DNA of 20,511 nucleotides from Reclinomonas americana ATCC 50394 (lineage: Eukaryota > Jakobida > Jakobea > Jakobida). This document shows positions 8,208 to 17,135 of this stretch, in pieces. The stretch spans positions 1 to 20,511 of the forward strand of contig PS015921.1 of the NCBI GenBank assembly GCA_048213135.1, written 5' to 3'. The position numbers were made by a program, and so were the translations under genes. A model generated the notes under the pieces. That model had not been told where the DNA came from. It made no database searches and saw only the letters and a list, made by a program, of their open reading frames with translations. The stretch's first letter is position 1; each line of letters begins with the position of its first letter.

Positions 8208-11200
8208 TCAGCGCCGTGAGGTTGGGGGACCGGACGGTGCTCCACGCGGCCGCGATGTTACAGCATTCAACTGCACTTCCAGCTTGGCGGCGGCCAACGA
8301 CACCAATTCCTTGCGGAACTCGTTCAGCAGCACGACGTTGCGCACAAACTTCTCCTCCTCGCCACTCAGCGGCAGATTGGCGAGATCTTGTGCGGACGTG
8401 TCACTGGCGCGCAGGTGGTAGCTTGACCTGTGTGTGATTGATTCATCAGCGGAGCGAAAGATCACCGAGTGTGGGGAAGAGTGGGCGACGCAACATTGGA
8501 ATCTGCAAGCTGCACTGGACCTTGGCCACCTTCCACTCGAATGATTCGATATCACGCGACGCCACACGCGCCGTTTCACACACCGTGTACAGCGAGCGTG
8601 ACAGCGATGGATACTGGGCGGGCAGATGGATGGAGGGGTCCAGCAGGTACGTGTTGAGCACGGGGTGCGCCGACGACACGCACAGCGAGCACACCACCGA
8701 GGTGAGCGCCAAGTTCAACTCCCAGTCGTTGTGCAGGAAGGACTCCACTCGGCGGAACAACTTTTGCAACAACATGCCCTCGTAGAACGGGGTCACCGAC
8801 GAGGAGCCACCGGCACCCTCTGGCGCTCTCGAGACCACCAACTCCTCGGCCTCGCCAGCCACTGATCCACCAGCACGCGGTGACTCTGTCACGTGCAGAG
8901 TCAATCGCATGCACAGAGACGGTGACAATACAACGCGGGATGGCGACAGAACTGACAGGCGAGCCAAAGAGGTCGTCTAACCGCGGCTCAACAGCCGCGG
9001 AACGCACGCGCACAGTCTTGCGAGCGTTGTCAATGTACATGGACTGAGAGACGCCACCGGCAAAGAACAGCCTGGTGGTGTGTGCAAGAAGAAGGGGGTG
9101 AATGGAAGAGGGGGAAGCGTGATGGCACGACAAAACACGCGAGAGAGACAAATGGTGCGCACCAGGAAAAGTTGGGTCTCTTCATAGCGGGACTGGCGGC
9201 CAGGTCTGCGTGCATCATTGCCGCCTCTCTCCGCCCGAGCCCCATGGTCTGTCCCGCCAGTCGGCCTGCGTCGCTCTCCTCAAATGGTCTCATCCAGTCG
9301 GCCTCACCAGTGGCCTCTGTCAGCGGTGCAAACATGGACGCCAGCGCCTGCAGCGACCTCAACGCCTTGTCCCGCATCTCGTCAATGTGATCCGCCGTCG
9401 ACAACTGAATGCCTTGCCACTGTTTCGAATCAATGTCAGGACGCCCATACGCGCTACATCTGCTCTCTCTCACGCGCGCGCACACACCTCCAGCAGCGCC
9501 TGCTCCTCCATCTGCTCAATGACTTCCGCAATCGGACCGAGATTGCGCAGAATGAGCGTCTCCAGTAATGGAGCATAGTTGCGCGACAACAGCGCCTTGA
9601 CCACCAACAGCGACAGCACGGCGATCTGGTGGAACAGTAACACGAAGAATTGAGTGGAAAGCGCACGGCGAGTAGCGGCTGGGGAGGTGCCGCGCACCGT
9701 GTCATCCAGGTCGGTGATTCGTGACAGTAGCTGGTTTCTCGCCGCCGGCACCGACGGCACTCCACGCACCTCCGGGCCCGTGGATTCCTGCGTCTATGCG
9801 TGAGCACTTCAACAACAACAACAACAACGGGATGCACACTGATATTGTGCACGCAACTCCAAACAGTGAAAACACCAATCCCTCCAGCAGTGGCTTGCTG
9901 GAGATCTCCTCCACCACGCGCTTCAGGTGATACAACGACGCTTGCACTTCCGACTCTTGGCTGCGTGCACACTTCAATGAGATGCACCGCGGAGTGAAAT
10001 AGCCAACTCTCTCACACACAGACGCGCACGCAACTCGGCCGCCAACGAGGGGATCAACAACGGGTCGACAAACAGTTCGCGCCATCGCTTGCTGATTTCC
10101 TCCAACAGAGCGACGTGCGGGGTCATGGAGATGCCGTTGAGGAAGCCAACTCGGTTCAAAAACTCGCTCAGTGGGTCGTATCGACCCTCTTCGCCACTTC
10201 GACTCGCTATGTTGTGCCAGCAAAAGTGAGGCGACAAACTTGCACTTCCGCGCTGGCTATCACGCTGGCTGTCACGCAACGCGATGTTCTCCGAATGTCC
10301 ACTTGCCGGTTCGGCGAGAACTCGGACGGCAGCGCACGGAACCCATTCACCAGGCCGTGTATCTACACGGAGATTACACAGTGAGACAGCAACGCCACTG
10401 AAAAGATGAGCGACCGACCGGCAACGGAACAATGAGGTCCAGCAGCTGCGTCCGTCGGGCGATAAATACGCCGAGTCCCAGCGACGGGAGATCAATGAGC
10501 ATCGTCAGTGCCGCACGTGCCAAGTCGCCGTCGGACTTGGAGTCGTTGACGAATCGCAGCAGCGACGTGAACACGAGGAACTCACCCTGCCCGCTCTGCA
10601 CGCACAAAAGGGATCAGCTTGTCTATCGCGGCGGTTGGCGTCGCGGAATACGCACCCCATCGCTGCGCTGCTGGAAGAATAGACCCAGCAAGCTTGGATT
10701 CGCGGACAGCTTGATGGCCAGATTGTGCAACAGGTGCACATATGCTTTCCGCGCTGTGTACACATTCAAGATGAGCGACACCTGAATCATCGCTGCACGA
10801 CCGGGGCGGATAACTCTTCTCGTCCAGATCGCGCAGGTTGCACGATCGCAGCACCGTGTCGAGCGCGTTGTGAATCGGCATGATCTGCACCAAATCAAAG
10901 CGCAGTTGTCGCAGCAGCGTTCCCAAATGCTCCAACACCAACGCCAGCGTTCCACACGGCGACTGCGCAATACCGAACCCCATCAGCCACCGAAGAACGC
11001 ACACATTTCCCGCACAGACACACGCAACATCGGCCTTGCCAAACTCGCACAGCGTCTCAAAGATCTGCTCGTCCTTGAAATACTGCAACAGCGGTCGCAC
11101 CTCGCCCTCATCACTCAGCACAGTTCGTTGATCCTGCAGTCACTGTGAGCCATGGGAGGCAGACACCGTCTTTCTTCAGCACGCACCTCTGTGATGAGCA

Positions 11201-11512
11201 GTTCCATCATCTTGCCGAGCTTCCCGCCAATGTCTTGGTTGATCAAGATCGACGAATCGGTGCCCTCATCTGCCGCGCGCGCCACATGTCAATTTCGTTT
11301 TTTTCATCTTTCTCGCTCTTCACACGCATGCCGCAACTCCTTGCCACGGCATTCAAATGGCGCAAATCTGAGTTGAAGAACTCACTCAGGTCCTCCCACG
11401 TGCGTCGCATGACGTCCATGTCCGTCGGCGCGAACACGTCCGCCACAGCCTCCACGCCTTTGCTCACGGCACGCATGCCCTTGCTCCACATGCTCTTCAA
11501 CCATTTCGACAT
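8208..11512 (-). CDS. FHIP/FAM160 family protein (FTS-Hook-FHIP complex subunit), 14 exons
   Basis: Exons (minus): 11512-11338, 11269-11187, 11133-11029, 10962-10815, 10753-10656, 10595-10419, 10362-10281, 10206-10035, 9960-9858, 9787-9488, 9419-9163, 9071-8957, 8883-8495, 8427-8208, giving 807 residues, close to the family's 800-1000. The conserved helical array is visible in order: a short basic N-terminus, LLQYFKDEQIFETLCEFGKAD, the GEFLVFTSLLRFV block followed by ARAALTMLIDL, SLYHLKRVVEEISSKPLL, and the C-terminal block FYEGMLLQKLFRRVESFL with HPVLNTYLLDPS. In fungi and animals FHIP, with Hook and FTS, links early endosomes to dynein; the same role here is inference. Junctions before exon 13 (8883) and exon 9 (9960) have alternatives in the same phase. 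Six of thirteen introns fit a GTTGCG donor. The gene is divergent from the gene at 11621. Confidence 0.85.
10963..11028 (-). other. FHIP intron with GTTGCG donor and no stop in frame
   Basis: This 66-nt intron interrupts GKAD and SPCGTL, where FHIP relatives have no insertion. It is a multiple of three and has no in-frame stop, so retention would add 22 residues without breaking the protein. Confidence 0.65.
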
Positions 11513-11620
11513 GGTTTCTCTCTTGACACACAACACACAAAGCGCGCGCGTGATCAAAGTGGACAGTCGCCGCGCGCGAGCTGCATCTGTCCGGTCCGTT
11601 GTGTCATCGGCCTCATCATC
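11513..11620. promoter_or_regulatory. divergent promoter region between FHIP and the 11.6 kb gene
   Basis: The two start codons point away from each other and are 108 bases apart, so both promoters and 5' leaders must lie here or overlap the genes. I see no TATA box. The stretch is rich in CGCGCG and GATCA-like sequence. Confidence 0.5.
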
Positions 11621-13413
11621 ATGGATCGCGGTGCGTGTTCCGTCGCTCTCTTCTTCATCCAACATTGCCCACTGAATGTGTGCCTGCAGAGTTCCTCAAG
11701 CAGCGCGAGGAGGAGCTGGAGTTGGGGTTGCACCCACGAAAGGCACCGGCGTACCTGTTCCCAGTGCAAAAGGCGCCTTCGATGCACAACAACCCCGCGC
11801 TGCTCTGTGCGTCCCTCTCCCTGCTTGCCTGTCTTTCTTGTGCACGATATGTTCACTCTGTGTGCGGTGTGCAGGTTATCCGCACCTGGCGTTGCAGTAC
11901 CGCAAGGCGCGACAAGAGTTGCTCGATGGTGGTCACGGTGGTGGAGGCGGTGCAGTGAGTCTTCCACTGCCACTGGTGCAGTCGACGAGTCCGACGCCGG
12001 GGTCGACGGCGGCGGCGGTGGCGGGACGGGATTCGCGACAGCGTGCGCAGTTGCAGTCGAGATCAATGCCGACGACGACGACGACGACAACGACGACCAG
12101 TGTGAGTGCGGGGCACTCGGCGGCGGTGTCGAGCCGCGGGCAGCTCGGTGCCAGCGAGGACAGAGAGCGATTACATGAGTGGATGGTGCGCGATTTCTCT
12201 TTTGCTCGGCGCGCTCGTGAGATCGCTGACGGTTGGTGTTTTCTTTTTGTTGCAGCACATGGTGGCGCAGCAGCAGCAGCAGAGTGGCGCGCCGACGCTT
12301 CCGTTTGAGTTTGTGGGACTGGGAGTGCCGGGCGATGAGGCCACTCGGCAAGTGTCGAGAACGCCATCGCCGCCGGTGCGCTCGCCTGGTCTGCCGAGCA
12401 TTCATCGCGTGGATTCGATGCCGCATGTGTCGTCGTCGGCGGCGGTGAGTGGTCGCCGACACGGTGGCGGCTCGCGACCGGTGACACAGCCGGCTGCTAA
12501 CGCGGGCGAGACGGGCGGGTCGACACGAGTTCCGCGGTATCGAGGCGGCGTGCAGACTACCCGCGCAGAGGAGCTGAAGAACACATCAAGGTGCGGTGTG
12601 CTATCGTACTCTTTTTGTTGTTGCGTGTCGCTGACTTTGTGCGCCAGTGTTTCGTTGCCTGGTCTCGGCATATCATTGGTGGTCGACCGCACCGCTCGTT
12701 CCTCGGTTACCGTTCGCAACGTGGTACGTCTTCATGCGAATGCGCCTTTCGCAAGACCGTCTTGACCCATGCTCACGGCTCTCCATTCCAGCCCGCACCG
12801 ACAGCACCGAGGGAGGTGCTGCACAAGACCAGGGCTCGACCGACCTCCCACGTTCCCTTTAGTGTGTGGCGAGCACGACAGCAGCTCGAGTACGAGAAAT
12901 CGCTTGTGGCCTCACGGCAGGTGGACCCGACGCACGGCGAGCCGTTTCTCCAGTTCCTGCAGTGGTTGCGTGGAACGAGTCGCGTCTCTGCTCACCACTC
13001 CCGTTGTCATGACCGTATGTGTGTACAGGAAGCGGCTGTCGGAGTACGCGCAGCGTGCAGAAACCGCCTTTAATGAGCAACAGCAGCACCATCAGCAGCT
13101 GCCACCACCGCAACTTAATCTGCACCACCACCATCACGACGACGACGACGATGATGATGATGGCGGCCGCGGTGACCACGAGGGTGATGAAGTCGACAGC
13201 CCCAGGTCGTACGATGGTGTTGGCAGTGGTGACAGCCACGACGGGATTGGTGGCGGTGACGGTGGCGACGGTGGAGGCAGTAGTACTGGTGGTGGCGGTG
13301 GTGCATCGTCCATCGTACCCGACGATGTATTTGACGGCTCAGGTGAGGACGTGCGGTCCATACTCAGAGCGGCAGAGGACCTGGTGACCGAGGCCATTTA
13401 TGTTAATGAATAA
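11621..13413 (+). CDS. unrecognised 468-residue protein with His and Asp runs, 7 exons
   Basis: Exons: 11621-11630 (10 nt), 11690-11806, 11875-12185, 12256-12590, 12648-12723, 12792-12964, 13029-13413, joining to 1407 nt with a TAA stop. The N-terminal 60 residues (starting MDREFLKQREEELELG) look like a charged helix and a conserved-type short motif. The middle is Ser/Thr/Pro-rich with a Thr run and a Gln run. A second helical, charged block follows in exons 6-7 (VWRARQQLEYEKSL). Then come five His, eight Asp, and a Gly/Asp-rich linker. The last 25 residues form another likely helix. I recognise no domain; it could be a scaffold protein. The donors of introns 3 and 6 (GTGCGC at 12186, GTTGCG at 12965) were chosen by phase and length. 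Confidence 0.65.
13119..13165 (+). repeat. poly-His then poly-Asp coding tract
   Basis: CAC/CAT codons for five His run directly into GAC/GAT codons for eight Asp. Both runs mix synonymous codons, so the amino acid run is kept by more than simple triplet slippage. Confidence 0.75.
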
Positions 13414-13419
13414 CGAACG

Positions 13420-13443
13420 ACTGAGCTGAGCTGAGCTGAGCTG
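13420..13443. repeat. CTGAG pentamer tandem repeat
   Basis: Nearly five perfect copies of CTGAG (read as GAGCT in another register) sit in the 64-base gap between the convergent stops of the plus gene at 13413 and MYB1 at 13478. Confidence 0.9.
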
Positions 13444-13477
13444 ATCTCTGTTTACTCGCTCTCATCCATGTCTCGAA

Positions 13478-15566
13478 TCATTCGAAGAAATCGTGTACCT
13501 GCAGCAGGGCCAGATCGAGTCTGCACAGCAATTCATGGGGTGAGTCCGTGTGCCTCCTTTTTTGTGTGCCCCCGTCAACAGAGCAAAACTGACACGGTGC
13601 ACGCAACGACCAGGTGTCGCAGTCGGCCCCGAGATCGACGGTGATGTAGCTGGTGGCGGTGGTGGTGGTACCACCTGCTCCTCCATTACCGGCGCCGCTG
13701 GTGACGTTTGTGCCGTTGACCGACGTTGCTGTCGGCGTGCTCCCGCTGGGTGTCAGCAGAGTCGGCAACAGGGTCAAACTGTTGCTGTGTACGAGTGCGC
13801 TGCGCCACTCCTCGCTCCCACGCCGACTGCTGCCACCAGCATGATGCTTCACTGGGGTTGTTGGATCGGGGAAGGCAACTGGCGTGCGAGAGACGGCCGC
13901 GGAGCCTGTACGCTGTGGCGATGCAAACAGGTAGGATGCAGATCGCATTGGCGACATGCCGTGCTCCAGGGTCAGCGATCGCAGTGTGCGGTGTGGCGAC
14001 ATACTCGGCGATGGCAGTCGCGATGACGGGGCGGTGGCGATTGGTGGCTGTGACAGCAGCTCCAGCAGTGGCCGTGGCGGCACCAGCAGTGGCGGTGCAG
14101 GGCATCGATGTTGCAGTGGTGTCAGTGGAGCGGCCGACACCGAGTGCACCAGCAGCAGCTGGTCGTGGCTGCAGTCGCCATCTGTGGGACTGGTGTCGTC
14201 GTCGTCAGCGGCAGCGACAGAGGCAATTGCTTTGCCGCTGGCGGTGGCAGTGGCACCTGCATGCTGCTTGCGTGCCTTGCGCGGTGGTGACGCGGTCTCT
14301 AGATCTCGCAACTCATGGTTCTCCGACTGCTCCTGCGCCATGTAGTGCAGACGTCGTGGTGCTGCTGCGACAGAAGTGTCGAGTGGCACGGCCAGTGGTG
14401 GCGGTGGCGGTGGAGGTCGTGGTGGCGGATTCGCTGGACAGCGTGGGATCGCGCGGACAAGGGCCTCCAGCATGCTTCGCATCTCGGGAGCCTCTGCGTG
14501 CATCACACAACGGTGAGCGCCACACACCACGCAACTAGGTGCGTTTTTAGTACCAATGCTGGCGGCTTGTGACAAGTCTGTGGCAACATCGTCGCCGACC
14601 ACTTGCAGCTGGCCGTCAGCGTCGGGACGATAGTGATTCCACACCACCGGCAGTGGCTTGCGTCGCTGCCGCCGCAGAGGATTCGTCGGCGACAATTGCA
14701 ATTCGGCTGCGGAGGCTGCCACCGCCGGCTTGTATCGATACAGACTCTTGGCGACCTCTCTGCCGACCAGCCACCGAGCCTTCAGTCGACGGTGGGGACG
14801 GAAACGCGGGCTGACAGAGACGACGCAACTTTTTCAATACAGAATTCCAGCGATTCTTGACGGCGTTGGCCGACCGGCCAGGCATGGCCCGCGCAATGGC
14901 CGCCCATTGGTTCTTCAGCTCGGTCTGTGCGCGGATGATGGTGCAGTCCTCCTGCTCGGTCCACTCATCTCGTCGCAGGGTGGGATCCAGGTGATTGAAC
15001 CAGCTGCGCGCAGCGAATGATGATGAACCGACCACGGTGATTGCACCACACAAAACGGAAGCGGGAGACGTACCGCTCACGGCATTGTTTTGCCACACGA
15101 TTCGGCATGCGTCGGGCCACCGCCGCCCAGCAGTTCACACCCATCTCCTGCGTATGCACAATCTGCGGTGGTGAGACCGCATATACGCATATCGATTGGA
15201 ATGTAGCAGTTGCTGCACTTTTGATTGAACTCTCTCTCGCGACTCACCCCTACTACATGCCGCAACCGCTCGTCTTCATCGTGCGTCCACATGTTGATGA
15301 CTTTCTGCTTGCGTGCGGCTGCAGTTCCCGCCAGTGGTCTTGCCTGCGCCCACCACCACGCGCACACACACGGAAGTGAGTGAGAGGTGTGTTGATCACT
15401 GCCTTGTGTGTGTCTGCGCTGTGACGCTCACCACTCCATCACCTTCCTCTTCGTAGTCGTTGTCGTGACCATCGTCGCCGTCGTCGTCGTCGCTCTTGTC
15501 GCGAGGGCGGCGGCGGGGACGGCGGTGTTGCTGTTGCTGGTTGATCCGCGCGGTATTGGTTGCCAT
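13478..15566 (-). CDS. MYB1: R2R3 MYB transcription factor, 6 exons
   Basis: Exons (minus): 15566-15432, 15343-15248, 15162-15074, 15003-14830, 14759-13608, 13520-13478, giving 562 residues. The N-terminus is Gln/Arg-rich then acidic. Repeat R2 starts at MWTHDEDERL (about 64), continues with CWAAVARRMPNR and ends QCRERWFNHLDP (108). Repeat R3 starts at EWTEQED (121), continues with QWAAIARAMPGRS and ends VKNRWNSVL (about 162). R3 begins with Trp as in animal c-Myb, not Phe/Ile as in most plant R2R3 proteins. The long fifth exon codes for a disordered Ser/Pro/Thr region with an acidic DDDD patch, several SP sites and a Cys/His cluster CVVCGAHRC near residue 210. It should bind DNA in the nucleus; targets are unknown. 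Introns at 14829 and 13607 fit GTTGCG donors; for the first, a GTCAGC donor 13 nt downstream is in the same phase. Confidence 0.88.
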
Positions 15567-16311
15567 TTGTACCACTCTTCACTCACTCACTCACTCGTGC
15601 GTACTGTGTGCGGCTGGCGTGCGTGAACGAACGGAAACGCGGGAGTGGAGGCAGGTGGCGTTGGATGGGCGAGAATCGGAGAATGGGAAGGCAGTGTGGA
15701 GTGCAGGAGGCATGATTTGGGGGGTGCGCAGGCAAGTGGCGTTGGGGGTACATGTGGAGTCGTGCATGTGCATGAGCAAGTGAAAGGGTAGTCAGTGATA
15801 GAGAGTCCACCGCAGCCGTGCCCTGGCGACTTTTGAGAGTTTCTATTGATTCTATGCCGGCCTTCGCGATCGATCACCTCGCTTGAACGAATGCGGACAT
15901 ATTCCCCGTGGCTTGGGTGTCAAAAAGAACAATCCGCGACACCCACTCTCCGCACTCATCTGTGCGTGCACTGCTGGCGCGAGTCTCCACCACCACCACC
16001 ACCACCACCACCATAGTCGGAAAGTCAAGTGTACTGTGGCGCGCCGGTGACATGTCTGCGATTTTCCATTTTTGGGGAGGCGAGGGAGACTGGGTTATTT
16101 GTTGCGCTCTGTGTCCGATGATCCCATGCCGCCGCGTGCGTGTGAGCACGCGTACACAGTGATGAAGAACAAGAACATGCACGAGTGCTCGCAAATGATT
16201 CTATTTTTTTTTGTTGTGCGACGAGGCAATCAAAGAAAGCCTCATGATCACATGGTACACACAAAAAAGATTTGTCCGACACCATTGCAGTGAATAATCT
16301 GCGCACAACTT
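15567..16311. other. gene-poor region upstream of MYB1
   Basis: I find no convincing coding frame here. It must hold the MYB1 5' leader and promoter (minus strand). It includes two similar G-rich 20-mers around 15650 and 15730 (each with AGTGGCGTTGG or AGGTGGCGTTGG) and a (CCA)9 tract at about 15987-16013. Open frames on both strands look like shadows of low-complexity sequence. No tRNA-like cloverleaf was seen. Confidence 0.5.
15987..16013. repeat. (CCA)9 triplet microsatellite
   Basis: This is a perfect run of CCA triplets in non-coding sequence between the two MYB genes. Confidence 0.9.
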
Positions 16312-16626
16312 TTATTGCGTGTTCTCTGTGCGCCAAGACGACACGACACCCTGCTCTCTGTTCCTCGCCAGTTGTGGATCGTACGTTTGTCCCCTCACCA
16401 CCTGCACCACCCCCGTCCGCGCACCTCCACAGCCATTCGTGCGCTTGCGCAGGATGGCAGCGATGATGTGTTTTGTCGCTGCCTGCGTGGCTGTGGGAGT
16501 CCCCTCCCCCCTCCCCCTCTTCTCCCGCCACCCCCTCCCCTTCCGCATAGACCCACCGTTGCTACCCTGCTTCTCCCCATTGCTGTCGTAGGACTGGTAC
16601 ATCGCCTTCATCGCCTTCATCATCAT
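16312..16626 (-). CDS. doubtful small basic ORF, 104 residues
   Basis: An uninterrupted minus ORF starts with three ATG codons at 16626 and ends in TAA at 16312-16314. The stop overlaps a perfect AATAAA (16316-16311 on minus), the only canonical poly(A) signal I noticed at a gene end in the window. The protein is Lys/Arg/Gly-rich with no recognised domain. A second ATG just upstream opens an acidic frame beginning MTDDDEGDEGDV that could instead be a first exon. The real gene may therefore be spliced differently, or absent. Confidence 0.3.
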   Translation of the reverse strand: MMMKAMKAMYQSYDSNGEKQGSNGGSMRKGRGWREKRGRGEGTPTATQAATKHIIAAILRKRTNGCGGARTGVVQVVRGQTYDPQLARNREQGVVSSWRTENTQ

Positions 16627-17135
16627 CAGTCATCGATTGTGCGAAAAAATCAAATCAATCTCAACACACTCGCGCACACAGACACACGCACACGCAGTCA
16701 CACAGAGCGCCTCTCGTTCGCGCGCGCCTGCGGATCTCAACCCAGCCTCGCCTTTTAATGCAGGTTCCTGTCAACCCCCCCTTTTTTTGCTCCCGTTTCT
16801 GTTTGCTCCTAAATCGTCGACTTCTTTTTTTTCGAACAGCGTGGCACCACTCAGAATAGTCGACTCTCCAACGGTGCCGAGTTGCGTCTCTTTGTGATCA
16901 CACGCGCACGCGCTTTTTTTTTTGAAGTGGCAAAAACATCTTGGCACGAAAAGATGGCAGGAAAAAGTAACAGATAGCATCGTAGACCCACGATACAGCA
17001 TTTCCAGTTTCTTTTGGTGTACACTACATTAACTTGTGCGTTTTCGCGGTTGCTCCATGCAGTGGTGCGCCACCTCTGGCGCACGAGGCACTGCTGCCTA
17101 GCCGCCATAAGCACCCGTCCATCGGCGACGGTGAC
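16627..17135. other. upstream region of MYB2
   Basis: This stretch is T- and C-rich with several homopolymer T runs. It probably holds the MYB2 promoter and leader. The frame that runs into the MYB2 start is open back to about 17035, with an acceptor-like CATGCAG at 17060-17066, so an upstream exon may join here. I searched for an R2-type MYB repeat (a QCRERW-like motif) and did not find one. Confidence 0.45.

Noticed and set aside
11955-11981. A 27-nt GTGAGT...CAG segment in frame in the plus gene
   Set aside because: It is far below the 56-nt minimum of other introns here and codes for an ordinary Pro/Leu stretch. I kept it as exon, though its donor is canonical.
15587-15877. Several minus ORFs of 62-96 codons upstream of MYB1
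   Set aside because: They are Pro/His/Ser-rich shadows of GT/G-rich sequence with no consistent frame or splice links.
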